A stretch of DNA of 64,000 nucleotides from Bog-756 sp963769905. Its GTDB lineage: Bacteria > Actinomycetota > Acidimicrobiia > Acidimicrobiales > RAAP-2. Shown piece after piece: positions 44,622 through 52,904 of this stretch. Below the pieces are notes generated by a model. The model was given only the letters and a program-made list of their open reading frames with translations. It was not told the DNA's origin and ran no database searches. Location of the stretch: positions 1,550,001-1,614,000 of the forward strand of contig CAVYNG010000002.1 in NCBI GenBank assembly GCA_963769905.1. Reading direction: 5' to 3'. Made by a program: the position numbers and the translations under genes. Numbering within the stretch: position 1 is the first letter of the stretch; the number at the start of each line of letters is the position of its first letter.

Positions 44622-45025
44622 CGGCCGGGCGCCGCTTCGCCGAATGCGCGGAAGAAGCAGGTCCGGTTGCCGGTGTGGCAGGCGCCGGCACCCGTCTGGT
44701 CGACGGTCAGGAGGACCACGTCGCCGTCACAGTCGTAGTGGACGCTTCGCACGAACTGCCGGTCCCCCGACGTCTCCCCCTTGCACCACAGCTCTTGGCG
44801 GCTGCGGCTCCAGAACCACGAGCGCCCGGTCTCGAGGGTGCGGCGCAGCGACTCCTCGTTCATCCAGGCGAACATGAGGACGGTTCGGTCGGTGGCATCT
44901 TGCACGATGGCGCCCACCAGGCCGTCCTTTCCGAAGACGATGCGGCCGATCTCCTCCTCGCTGAAGGGGATCGGCGACGCGGTGGGTCCGCCTGTCGGGT
45001 TGCCGGTGGAGGTCGACGTGCTCAC
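44618..45025 (-). CDS. hisI: Phosphoribosyl-AMP cyclohydrolase
   Basis: 135 residues. VLMFAWMNEESL, WFWSRSRQELWCKGETSG and YDCDGDVVLLTVDQTGAGACHTGNRTCF contain the conserved Cys and Asp ligands for zinc and magnesium. It opens the adenine ring of PR-AMP, the third step of histidine synthesis. The PR-ATP pyrophosphatase half (hisE) is not fused and not present nearby. It follows the GroES-like gene by 13 bases. Confidence 0.95.
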   Translation of the reverse strand: MSTSTSTGNPTGGPTASPIPFSEEEIGRIVFGKDGLVGAIVQDATDRTVLMFAWMNEESLRRTLETGRSWFWSRSRQELWCKGETSGDRQFVRSVHYDCDGDVVLLTVDQTGAGACHTGNRTCFFRAFGEAAPGR

Positions 45026-45038
45026 GATGCGGCCCTCG

Positions 45039-45413
45039 TCAGAGGTAGAGGCCGGTGCCGCCGTCGATCCTCGTCGAGGCGACCGCGTGGATGTCCCGCT
45101 CGCGGAGGATCACGTACTCCTCCCCCTGGACCTCCACCTCGAACCGGTCCTCGGGGTTGAACAGGACGGTGTCACCCACCTTGACCGAGCGCACGTGGGG
45201 CCCGACCGCGACCGCCTCCGCCCAGGTCAGCCGCCGCGAGACCTGCGCGGTGGCAGGGATGAGGATGCCGGCCCGCGAGCGGCGCTCACCCTCGTTCTGT
45301 CCGACGAGGACGAGGACGCGGTCGGCGAGCACGGTGATCGGCACTTTGCCGCCGCCGTTCTTGCTCGCGGGATTCTGGCTGGTCGGCACCTTCTCCGACG
45401 TCGTCGAGGCCAC
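45039..45413 (-). CDS. GroES-like co-chaperonin domain protein
   Basis: 124 residues from GTG 45413. After a Ser/Asn-rich leader of about 25 residues, VPITVLADRVLVLVGQNEGERRSRAGILIPATAQ carries the start and mobile loop region of Cpn10. SVKVGDTVLFNPEDRFEVEVQGEEYVILRERDIHAV carries the second half of the fold. It is more divergent than a housekeeping GroES and no groEL is adjacent. It sits between hisF and hisI and has its own TAGCCT -10 element 6 bases upstream, so it can be expressed separately. Confidence 0.8.
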   Translation of the reverse strand: MASTTSEKVPTSQNPASKNGGGKVPITVLADRVLVLVGQNEGERRSRAGILIPATAQVSRRLTWAEAVAVGPHVRSVKVGDTVLFNPEDRFEVEVQGEEYVILRERDIHAVASTRIDGGTGLYL

Positions 45414-45419
45414 GAACGC

Positions 45420-45425
45420 AGGCTA
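45420..45425 (-). promoter_or_regulatory. -10 hexamer (TAGCCT) inside the his operon, before the GroES-like gene
   Basis: TANNNT element on the minus strand with 6 bases to GTG 45413; it would drive the GroES-like gene, hisI, trpE and ygfZ separately from the upstream his genes. Confidence 0.5.
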
Positions 45426-45429
45426 CCGC

Positions 45430-46206
45430 TCAGACCGGTCGCACGAGGACACCGGCCGAGGCCAGGTGAGCCTTCGCCTCGGCGACGGAGAACTTGCCGA
45501 GATGGAAGATCGAGGCGGCGAGTACCGCCTCGGCACCGCCCTCGAGCGCGCCCTCGACGAGATGGTCGAGCGTGCCGACACCGCCCGATGCGATCAGGGG
45601 CACCGCGCAACGATCCGCCACGGTCCGTACGAGCTCGAGGTCGAAGCCGTCGCGGGTGCCGTCCCGGTCCATCGAGGTCACGAGGAGCTCCCCGGCACCG
45701 ATCGCCGCGGCCCGCTCGCACCACGCCAGCGCGTCGACACCGGTCGGACGGCGCCCTCCGTGGGTGTACACCTCCCAACGCGGTGCGTCCGGTGGGGAGG
45801 TGGGCGAGCGACGCGCATCGACCGCGACGACCACGCACTGGCTGCCGAACTCGTCGGCGATCTCGGCGACCAGATCGGGCCGGTCGATCGCCGCGGTGTT
45901 CACCCCGACCTTGTCCGCGCCGGCCCGCAGCAGCTGGCGCGCGTCCTCCACCGACCGCACGCCACCGCCCACGGTGAAGGGGATGAAGAGGACCTCGGCG
46001 GTGCGCGAGGCCATCTCCACCATGGTCCGCCGGTCGTCGGCCGACGCGGTGATGTCGAGGAAGACCAGCTCGTCGGCACCCTCCGCGTCGTAGCGGGTGG
46101 CGAGCTCGACCGGGTCGCCGGCATCGATCAGATCGGTGAAACGCACCCCTTTGACCACCCGCCCGGCGTCGACGTCGAGGCAGGGGATCACCCGGACCGT
46201 GCGCAC
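45430..46206 (-). CDS. hisF: Imidazole glycerol phosphate synthase, cyclase subunit
   Basis: 258 residues from GTG 46206; GTG 46191, overlapping the hisA stop, is too short to include the first strand. Catalytic Asp residues are in VIPCLDVDAGRVVKG and VVVAVDARRS. FLDITASADD and LIASGGVGTLDHLVEG are also typical. It forms the (beta-alpha)8 cyclase that uses ammonia from HisH. Confidence 0.95.
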   Translation of the reverse strand: MRTVRVIPCLDVDAGRVVKGVRFTDLIDAGDPVELATRYDAEGADELVFLDITASADDRRTMVEMASRTAEVLFIPFTVGGGVRSVEDARQLLRAGADKVGVNTAAIDRPDLVAEIADEFGSQCVVVAVDARRSPTSPPDAPRWEVYTHGGRRPTGVDALAWCERAAAIGAGELLVTSMDRDGTRDGFDLELVRTVADRCAVPLIASGGVGTLDHLVEGALEGGAEAVLAASIFHLGKFSVAEAKAHLASAGVLVRPV

Positions 46207-46955
46207 GCGGCCACCCCCTCCTCGACGGTCAGCCGCCCCTCGACGAGTGCCCGTCCCGCGATCACTCCGCTCACCTGCCGGTCGGGAGCGCCGTCCTTCC
46301 CGACAACGGAGAGAGCTGCGAGCTCCTCGACGTCGCGCACCGAGGACACGCCGCCGGACGCGATGACCGGGAGCGAGGTCGCCGCCAACACCTCGGCTAC
46401 CCCCTCGAGGTCGGGCCCCGAGAGCATCCCGTCGCGTTCGATCGCGGTGAGCACGACCGCGGCCAGACCGGCGTCGGCGAGCTCCGCCAGGACGTCGGTC
46501 ACCGCGTGCCCCGTCGCCTTCTCCCAACCGCGGACCGCGACCTCGGCCCGTCCGTCCGCACTCGTCCGGTAGTCGAGCCCGATCGCGACCTGCCCGGGGA
46601 AGGACCCGGCGACCTCGCGGGCGAGTCCGGGTGACTCGATCGCGGCCGTCCCGAGCACCACCCGCCGGACCCCGCCGCCGAGCAGTGCCGCGGCGTCCTC
46701 GAGGCTCCGGACCCCTCCCCCCGATTGGATCGGCACCGGCGCCGCCCGGGCGATGGCGATCACCACGTCACGGTTGACCGGCCGACCCGAGCGCGCCGCG
46801 TCGAGGTCGACCACGTGCAGCCACCGGGCACCGGCCGCGGCGAACCGCGCTGCGAGCTCGAGAGGGTCCCCGTAGCCGCGCTGGCGATCGAAGTCGCCCT
46901 GCGCGAGACGGACCGCTTTGCCGTCGCGGATGTCGATCGCCGGATAGAGGTCCAT
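46188..46955 (-). CDS. hisA: ProFAR isomerase
   Basis: 255 residues. LYPAIDIRDGKAVRLAQGD has the first catalytic Asp. AIGLDYRTSADG has the second. VVLTAIERDGMLSGPDL and VIASGGVSSV give the phosphate-binding region. In the T-x-I-x-R-D-G motif the residue after Thr is Ala, where Asp is more usual. It performs the Amadori rearrangement in histidine synthesis. In many actinobacteria this protein (PriA) also replaces TrpF, but a separate trpF is present here. It overlaps both neighbours. Confidence 0.94.
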   Translation of the reverse strand: MDLYPAIDIRDGKAVRLAQGDFDRQRGYGDPLELAARFAAAGARWLHVVDLDAARSGRPVNRDVVIAIARAAPVPIQSGGGVRSLEDAAALLGGGVRRVVLGTAAIESPGLAREVAGSFPGQVAIGLDYRTSADGRAEVAVRGWEKATGHAVTDVLAELADAGLAAVVLTAIERDGMLSGPDLEGVAEVLAATSLPVIASGGVSSVRDVEELAALSVVGKDGAPDRQVSGVIAGRALVEGRLTVEEGVAACARSG

Positions 46956-47572
46956 CAGGCCCGCACGCCGTCGACCGAGCGCACGAAATTGGAGAGGACG
47001 CGGAGCCCCACCCGGCCCGACTTCTCCGGGTGGAATTGGGTGCCCGCGACTCGACCGCTCTCGGCGGTGGCGGTGATCGTTCCTCCGTACTCACAGGTCG
47101 ACGTGGTCTCCGCGTGCACTTCGGGTGAATAGGAGTGCACGAAGTAGACCCACGCCGGCTCGGGGAGCCCGGCGAGGAGCGGGGACTCGATGTCGTCGGT
47201 GATGTCGAGGACGTTCCACTGCATCTGGGGGTGCTTGACCCCTTCGGGCAACCGGCGCACCACGCCGGGCAGCACCCCGAGTCCGGGGTCCGAAGGATCC
47301 TCGTCGGACCCCTCGTAGAGCATCTGGAAGCCGATGCAGATACCGAGGAAGGGCACCCCCTCTCCGATCGCGAAATGCGCGGCGGCATCGAGCCCGCTCC
47401 GACGGAGCGCCCGCACGCAGGGGCCGAACGCGCCCACGCCCGGCAGCACCAGGCCGTCGGCGAGGACCGCACGGTCCGGATCGTCGACGAGCTGCGCCTC
47501 GGCGCCGAGGAACTGGAGTGCCTTCTCGGCCGAGCGCAGGTTCCCGATCCCGTAGTCGAGGACCGCGATCAC
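46955..47572 (-). CDS. hisH: Imidazole glycerol phosphate synthase, glutaminase subunit
   Basis: 205 residues from GTG 47572. The class I glutaminase triad is present: nucleophile Cys in FLGICIGFQMLYEGS, and His and Glu in GTQFHPEKSG. IAVLDYGIGNLRSAEKAL opens the protein. It supplies ammonia to HisF. The frame stays open upstream into hisB but that part is not homologous and overlaps it. Confidence 0.94.
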   Translation of the reverse strand: MIAVLDYGIGNLRSAEKALQFLGAEAQLVDDPDRAVLADGLVLPGVGAFGPCVRALRRSGLDAAAHFAIGEGVPFLGICIGFQMLYEGSDEDPSDPGLGVLPGVVRRLPEGVKHPQMQWNVLDITDDIESPLLAGLPEPAWVYFVHSYSPEVHAETTSTCEYGGTITATAESGRVAGTQFHPEKSGRVGLRVLSNFVRSVDGVRA

Positions 47573-47657
47573 CGGCGACGGTCCCGCCAGCGCGGACGAG
47601 CCTCTCCCCTTCCCTCCCGGCGGGCTCTCTTCGAGGGGTCGCGACTGCCACGGGCGC

Positions 47658-48275
47658 TCACAAGGTCCCCTTCGTCGACGGCACCGAACGCCCCTCGACT
47701 CGGACCGCGTCCCGCAGCGCGCGGGCCACTCCCTTGAACGAAGCCTCAAGTATATGGTGAGTGTTCTTCCCAGATATCAACCTCAAGTGGAGGGTTAGAC
47801 TCGAGGAAGTAGAGAAGGCCCTCCAGAACTCCTCGGCGAGCTGCGGGTCGAAGGGCGGTGAGCCGAGGGCTGCGGTTTCGGGCGCGAACTCGATCCCGTA
47901 GGCGAGAAAGGGCCGGCCCGAGAGGTCGAGTGCCACCTCGACGAGGGCCTCGTCGAGCGGGAGCGCGATCGAGCCGAAGCGGCGGATGCCCGCTTTGTCG
48001 CCGAGAGCCTCGGCCAGCGCCTCCCCCACCGTGATGCCCACGTCCTCGACGGTGTGGTGCGCGTCGACCTCGAGGTCACCCTGCGCGGCGACCCGGAGGT
48101 CGAGTCCGCCGTGACGCCCGAGCTGGCTCAGCATGTGGTCGAAGAACGGCAGCCCGGTCGCCACTTCGATCACGCCTGTGCCGTCGACGCAGAGGTCGAC
48201 CTCGATCGAGGTCTCCTTGGTCGCGCGCCGGGCAGACGCGGACCTGGTGGGGGCGGGTGTCGTGTCGATGCTCAT
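47658..48275 (-). CDS. hisB: Imidazoleglycerol-phosphate dehydratase
   Basis: 205 residues from ATG 48275, overlapping the hisC stop (ATGA). LPFFDHMLSQLGRHGG and VDAHHTVEDVGITVGEAL carry the His/Glu manganese ligands. FWRAFSTSSSLTLHLRLISGKNTHH and FKGVARALRDAV complete the repeat fold. It is a monofunctional dehydratase with no phosphatase fusion. Confidence 0.95.
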   Translation of the reverse strand: MSIDTTPAPTRSASARRATKETSIEVDLCVDGTGVIEVATGLPFFDHMLSQLGRHGGLDLRVAAQGDLEVDAHHTVEDVGITVGEALAEALGDKAGIRRFGSIALPLDEALVEVALDLSGRPFLAYGIEFAPETAALGSPPFDPQLAEEFWRAFSTSSSLTLHLRLISGKNTHHILEASFKGVARALRDAVRVEGRSVPSTKGTL

Positions 48276-49375
48276 CGCAGGCTCTCGCGCAGTGCGGCCA
48301 GGAAGCGGTCGTTCTCCTCGGGAAGGCCGACTGTGACCCGGAGGCATCCCTCGAGACCCGGCCAGTCCGAACAGTCTCGCACGAGTACCGATGCGCTGAG
48401 GAGGTCGGACCAGACCTCCTTCGCCTCCTTGAGCGACGGACGGAAGAGGAGGAAGTTGGCGTCCGACGGCCACGCCCGAACCGGCAACTCGGCCAGTGCG
48501 GCGGTGAGACGCCCGCGCTCCTCGGTCACCAGCGCGATCCTCGTCTCCATCTCGTGGACGAACCCGAGGGCCAGCCGGCCCGCGAGCTGGGTGACCGCGT
48601 CGAGGTGGTACGGCAGTGCCACCGCCTCGCACGCCTGGACGACCTCGGGGGGGCCGATGAGGTAGCCGAGACGCCCGGCCGCCATCGACCAGGTCTTGGA
48701 GAAGGTCCGGACCACCACGGTGCGTTCGGCCCCCTCTCCCCGGTCGCGGAGGAGATCCAGCGCTGACCAGGGCGCGAACTGGCCATAGGCCTCGTCGACC
48801 ACCAGCAGGCCCGGGGCCAGGCGGGCGACCGCCTCGAGATCGCCGCGCGGCTCCGCCCGGCCGGTCGGGTTGTTCGGGGAGCAGAGGAAGGTGATCACCG
48901 GCCCGGCACTCGAAAGGACCCGGCGCACCTCGTCGAGATCGAGCTCGAACGACTCGCCGCGGCTTCCGGCCGCGACCTCCGTCCCGGTGAGCCGCGCGAT
49001 GTGACGGTGCAGGGTGTAGGTGGGCTCGAACACCGCGATCCGCCGGCCCGGCCCGCCGTAGGCGAGCAGGAGCGATTGGATGACCTCGTTCGAGCCGTTG
49101 GCACAGAAGATCCGCTCGGGCTCGACGCCGTGGCTCTCGCCCAGCGCCGCGCGCAGCTCGGTCGCCTCGCGGTCGGGGTAGCGGTTGAAGGGGATCTCCG
49201 CGATGCCGTCCTGCAGCGCCTCGTACCAACCCTCCGGCGGCGGAAGCGGGGACTCGTTCGCGTTCAGCCGTACCTCGACCCGCACCTGTGGCGAGTGGTA
49301 GCCGGTGAGCGCGGCGAGATCGGGGCGGACCGCGGGCAAGCCGCGCTCCTGCCCGTCTTGCCCTACCGTGGCCAT
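48272..49375 (-). CDS. hisC: Histidinol-phosphate aminotransferase
   Basis: 367 residues from ATG 49375, overlapping the end of hisD by 13 bases. VRLNANESPLPPP, FNRYPDREATELRAAL and CANGSNEVIQSLLLAYGGPGR are HisC-typical. TFLCSPNNPTGRAEPRGDLE holds the substrate Asn. The PLP lysine is in VRTFSKTWSMAAGRLGYLIG. It transfers an amino group to imidazole acetol phosphate. Confidence 0.95.
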   Translation of the reverse strand: MATVGQDGQERGLPAVRPDLAALTGYHSPQVRVEVRLNANESPLPPPEGWYEALQDGIAEIPFNRYPDREATELRAALGESHGVEPERIFCANGSNEVIQSLLLAYGGPGRRIAVFEPTYTLHRHIARLTGTEVAAGSRGESFELDLDEVRRVLSSAGPVITFLCSPNNPTGRAEPRGDLEAVARLAPGLLVVDEAYGQFAPWSALDLLRDRGEGAERTVVVRTFSKTWSMAAGRLGYLIGPPEVVQACEAVALPYHLDAVTQLAGRLALGFVHEMETRIALVTEERGRLTAALAELPVRAWPSDANFLLFRPSLKEAKEVWSDLLSASVLVRDCSDWPGLEGCLRVTVGLPEENDRFLAALRESLR

Positions 49376-50660
49376 CGCAGGCGCACCGACTGCGCGTGGG
49401 CCGGCAACCCCTCGGTGTCGGCCAGGGTCACCACGTGAGGACCGAGGACCTCGAGCGCCTTCTCGCTCACCGAGACCGCGTGGATGTGGCGGACGAAGTC
49501 GTCGACCCGGAGCGCGCTGGCGAAGCGGGCGCTGCGATTGGTGGGCAGTACGTGGTTCGGGCCGGCGAGATAGTCGCCGAAGCTCGCCGCCCCCCGGGGG
49601 CCGAGGAAGACCGCGCCCGCGTTCTCGATCGATCCGAGGAGCACCTCCGCGTCCTCGGTGAGGATCTCGAGGTGCTCGGGCGCGACGGCGTTCGCGACCG
49701 AGCAGGCCTCGGCGGGACCGTCGACGAGCGCCACGATCCCGCCCTTCCCGAGCGTCGCTTCGAGGTCGCCCCGACGGGGGACGCGGCCACCATGCGAGCC
49801 ACCTCGGCGGTGACCGCGGCCGCCACCTCCTCTGACCAGGTGACCAACCAGGCGAGGCCGTCGGGACCGTGCTCGGCCTGCACCACCAGGTCGACCGCGG
49901 CCAGCTCGATCGGCGTCTCCGGCCCGGCGACGACCACCACCTCGGACGGACCGGCGATCCCGGAGGGGACACCGACCACGCCCGCCACCTGGCGCTCGGC
50001 CTCGGCGACGTAGCGGTTGCCCGGCCCGACGATCACGTCGACCGGCTCGATCGACTCGGTGCCGTAGGCCAGGGCCGCGATGGCCTGGGCACCCCCGACC
50101 CGGTACACCTCGTCCACCCCGGCCACCCGGGCTGCGGCCAGCGTCGCGTCGTCGATCCGACCGTCGGTGGCCGCCGGTGTGCAGAGCACCACTTCCCTCA
50201 CGCCTGCGACTCGGGCGGGGGTGGCGCACATCAGCACGGTCGAGGGGTAGCGGGCCCGCCCTCCCGGCGCGTAGCAGCCCGCACGGGCGACCGGTCGGGT
50301 CAGGTGCTGCACCGTGATCCCCCCGTTCGCGAACTCCTCGACCTCGGGAGCCACCTCGTGCGCGTGGTAGGCGCGGATCCGGTCGTGCGCCACCTCGATC
50401 GCCTCGCGCAGCTCGGCGGGGATCCGATCGAGCGCGCCGTCGAGCTCGGCGTCGGGCACCCGGAGCTCGTCGAGCTCGACCCCGTCGAAGGAAGCGGTCA
50501 GGCGGCGGAGCGCGGTGTCACCACCGGTCCGCACCGCCTCGACGATCGCCGCGACCTCGCTCACCGGACGATCGGGCTCGCTCCCCGGCCCCGGCAGCGC
50601 GGCACGCAGCGCGGCCGGATCATCGGCGATGCCGCGAAGGTCCAGGTGACGCAGCGTCAT
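49363..50660 (-). CDS. hisD: Histidinol dehydrogenase, interrupted by one frameshift
   Basis: Two minus-strand frames cover the whole family length of about 432 residues once one base is added to the GGGGG run at 49776-49780. The first has ITVQHLTRPVARAGCYAPGGRARYPSTVLM-type sequence, then DVIVGPGNRYVAEAERQVAGVVG and GIAGPSEVVVVAG. The second has LEATLGKGGIVALVDGPAEA, VAPEHLEIL and GPNHVLPTNRSARFASAL. Zinc and catalytic His/Glu residues are present in both halves. The lesion is in a homopolymer of an essential-type gene, so a base-call error is likely. It catalyses the last two steps of histidine synthesis and leads the operon. Confidence 0.88.
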
Positions 50661-50669
50661 AGCCCGTCG

Positions 50670-50675
50670 ATGCTA
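50670..50675 (-). promoter_or_regulatory. -10 hexamer (TAGCAT) of the his operon
   Basis: TANNNT element on the minus strand with 9 bases to the hisD ATG at 50660. Confidence 0.5.
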
Positions 50676-50750
50676 GTGGAAGGTCACGCCACCCCCTCCG
50701 GGCAGTCCGGCAGGTCGGGTCCGACGAGAAGCGCGGCACCAGGGCATGAC

Positions 50751-50954
50751 ATGATCGGCCCGATGTCCGCAGCCGAACTGTCCTCGCTCGCCACCGCGCT
50801 CGACGAGCTGACCCGCCGGGTGACCGAGCACGCCGAGTCCGCCGACGCGCGAAAGGACGAGGAGACCGCACGTGAGCTCTTCGCGATCGAGCGCGCGCTG
50901 AACGGCGCGAACCGGCGACTCTCCCGTCTCGCGACCGCGTTGAGCCGGCGCTGA
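50751..50954 (+). CDS. Small coiled-coil protein of unknown function
   Basis: 67 residues from ATG 50751 (ATG 50763 is an alternative). Nearly all charged helix: TALDELTRRVTEHAESADAR then ELFAIERALNGANRRLSRLA. No membrane span. It is divergent from hisD and followed by a strong terminator hairpin, which supports a real, separately transcribed gene. No family recognised. Confidence 0.65.
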   Translation: MIGPMSAAELSSLATALDELTRRVTEHAESADARKDEETARELFAIERALNGANRRLSRLATALSRR

Positions 50955-50997
50955 CCGATGTCGGCGGCGCGCCCTCCGAGCGCTCCCCGAACGCGCC

Positions 50998-51021
50998 AAA
51001 GGCACCCCGAAGGGTGCCTTT
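50998..51021. terminator. Strong rho-independent-type hairpin, usable in both directions
   Basis: AAAGGCACCC and GGGTGCCTTT form a perfect 10-bp stem with loop CGAA, ending in TTT on either strand. It lies 43 bases after the small coiled-coil gene and at the far end of the non-coding region behind nth. Confidence 0.8.
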
Positions 51022-51226
51022 GCGCGAGCGGCTCGGGCGGCGGATCCCGATAACCGCTCAGCGGAACCAGTTGGCGGGAACCGGTTCCGAGGGCTTCAAG
51101 ACCACCATGTTTCCCACCCCGATGCCAGTCGCAATTCGCGGTCTGGCCCGACCCTGGCGCCCGCCCAGGGCTCGCCCCAGGGGCGGCGTTCAAATGCCCA
51201 GGTCGGTACCCACATCGAGCCGGTGT
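51022..51226. other. Structured non-coding stretch between convergent genes
   Basis: About 200 bases with several inverted repeats: CCGC/GCGG near 51055, the 12-bp palindrome GGAACCGGTTCC at 51077-51088, and GCCAG.CGC/GCG..CTGGC at 51124-51147. With the terminator hairpin at 50998 it could be a small RNA on the minus strand or the 3' untranslated region of nth. No known RNA family recognised. Confidence 0.35.
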
Positions 51227-51896
51227 TCACCCCTTCGCGGCGAGGAGGGCGAGCCCCGTCGGGCAGAAGTCCGACAGCACGCAGGTGGAGCACCCCGGGT
51301 TGCGGGCCCTGCAGGTCGCCCTCCCGTGGAGGATCACCCGGATGCTGAACGCTCCTCGCTCTGCGGGTGGGATCATCCCGTTGAGATCGCTCTCGACCCG
51401 GACCGGATCGCTCTCCTCGGTGAGCCCGAGCCGCCGCGAGACGCGGAGCACGTGGGTGTCGACCGGCAAGCCGGGAAGACCGAATGCCTGGCTGCGCACG
51501 ACGTTGGCGGTCTTCCGGCCCACGCCGGGAAGCGTCACCAGATCCTCCATCCGCGAGGGAACCTCGCCCCCGAAGCGACCGACGACCCCCTGCGCCATCC
51601 CGATGAGATTTCGCGCCTTGCTCCGGAAGAACCCGGTCGGGCGGATCAGCTCTTCGAGCTCGGCGGGATCGGCTGCGGCGAGCGCGTCAGCGTCCGGGTA
51701 GCGCGGCGAACAGCGCCGGCGTCGTCAGGTTGACCCGCTCGTCGGTGCATTGCGCGGAGAGGATGGTGGCGACGAGGAGCTCGAAGGAGCCGGCGTGGTG
51801 GAGCGGCGCAAGCTCCTCCGCGGTGCCGGGGAAGACCACGGCGAGACGCTCGTCGGTCAGGCGGGCCCTCCCTTTGGGCGACCGGGGTCGGGCCAT
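51227..51896 (-). CDS. nth: Endonuclease III, interrupted by one frameshift
   Basis: The two frames join into a 222-residue protein if one base is removed near 51701-51706, giving TPALFARYPDADALAAADP in place of a premature stop. The first part has SFELLVATILSAQCTDERVN. The second has IRPTGFFRSKARNLIG, the helix-hairpin-helix LPGVGRKTANVV with the catalytic Lys, DTHVLRVSRRLGL with the catalytic Asp, and the 4Fe-4S cysteines in CRARNPGCSTCVLSDFC (spacing 6-2-5). It removes oxidised pyrimidines in base-excision repair. The defect may be a sequencing error. Confidence 0.87.
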
Positions 51897-51902
51897 GGCG
51901 GG

Positions 51903-51908
51903 AGACTA
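51903..51908 (-). promoter_or_regulatory. -10 hexamer (TAGTCT) of nth
   Basis: TANNNT on the minus strand with 6 bases to the ATG at 51896; back to back with the mshD element. Confidence 0.6.
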
Positions 51909-51912
51909 TCGG

Positions 51913-51918
51913 TAGTTT
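51913..51918 (+). promoter_or_regulatory. -10 hexamer (TAGTTT) of mshD
   Basis: TANNNT with 7 bases to ATG 51926; four bases separate it from the nth element. Confidence 0.6.
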
Positions 51919-51925
51919 CTTCGTG

Positions 51926-52882
51926 ATGGAGGATGTCACCACCGTCGCGCTCGCGTCGCTCGACACGGGCGCGGTGCGCGAGATCGAAGCGTTCGTCCAA
52001 CGGGTCTCGCGCGCCACGGGGCATCCCGCGCTCGGCGAACCGAAGCGCTCGGAGCTGGCACACCTCGGCGGCGCCCACGACGGCAGCAGTGCGGCAGAAG
52101 GCAGCACCGGGCTCCTCGTCCACGGCGGGGTGCGATCCGGTCTGGTCGGCTACGCGCAGGTGAGCCACGGTCGGCGGCCGGGCGAGTTCGTCACCGAGCT
52201 GGTCCTCGACACGGGGACCCACGGAACGGTCGCCGACGCGCTGCTCGAGAAAGCCATCGCCGCCGCGACCGAAGGCGGGCGTCGCACCGCGACCCTCCGG
52301 TGGTGGATCTCGCAGTCGACTGCTTCCGACGACGAGCGGGCGGAATCCCACGGCTTCACCCTCGAACGCGACCTCGTCCAGATGCGCTGTGCACTGCCGG
52401 TCGCAGCACGCCACGCCGACGCCATCGTCCCGACCCGACCGTTCCGACCCGGGGTCGACGAAGAGGAATGGCTCGTCGCCAACAATCGCGCCTTCGCCGA
52501 CCATCCCGAACAGGGCCGGTGGGACCTCGCGACGCTGCTCGAGCGCGAGCGCGAGCCCTGGTTCGACCCTGACGGCTTCCGCGTCCTCGAAGAGGAGGGG
52601 CGGATGGCCGGCTCCTGCTGGACCAAGATCCACCGGACCGCCGCACCCGCGCTCGGCGAGATCTACGTCATCGGCGTCGATCCCGACTTCCAAGGGCGGG
52701 GCTTCGGGCGCGGGCTCACTCTCGCGGGACTCGACTGGCTCGCCCGGAAGGGCCTGTCGGTCGGCATGCTCTACGTCGACGCGGCAAATTCCGCGGCCAG
52801 AGCCCTTTACCGGACGATCGGTTTCCGCGACGATCATGTCGATCGCGCGTACGTGGGTCACTTCGGTCCGGCCGGGACCTAG
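51926..52882 (+). CDS. mshD: Mycothiol synthase (two GNAT domains)
   Basis: 318 residues. The N-terminal GNAT-like half is degenerate. The C-terminal half has RPFRPGVDEEEWLVANNRAFADHPEQG, a strong MshD signature, then the acetyl-CoA site in IYVIGVDPDFQGRGFGRGLTLAG and LYVDAANSAARALYRTIGF. It acetylates Cys-GlcN-Ins to make mycothiol, the actinobacterial thiol buffer. ATG 51926 is favoured over GTG 51923 by the -10 spacing. Divergent from nth with only 29 bases between the two starts. Confidence 0.93.
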   Translation: MEDVTTVALASLDTGAVREIEAFVQRVSRATGHPALGEPKRSELAHLGGAHDGSSAAEGSTGLLVHGGVRSGLVGYAQVSHGRRPGEFVTELVLDTGTHGTVADALLEKAIAAATEGGRRTATLRWWISQSTASDDERAESHGFTLERDLVQMRCALPVAARHADAIVPTRPFRPGVDEEEWLVANNRAFADHPEQGRWDLATLLEREREPWFDPDGFRVLEEEGRMAGSCWTKIHRTAAPALGEIYVIGVDPDFQGRGFGRGLTLAGLDWLARKGLSVGMLYVDAANSAARALYRTIGFRDDHVDRAYVGHFGPAGT

Positions 52883-52904
52883 CGCGAGACCGCCAAGGGG
52901 CGCG

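Noticed and set aside
46188..46955. HisA as the dual-function PriA enzyme
   Set aside because: A complete trpF is present in the trpC-F-B-A cluster, so dual function is not required; sequence alone cannot exclude it.
51077..51110. Possible tRNA (CTTCAAG loop, reminiscent of selenocysteine tRNA)
   Set aside because: The flanking bases do not pair as an anticodon stem, and no T-arm or acceptor stem can be placed on either strand.
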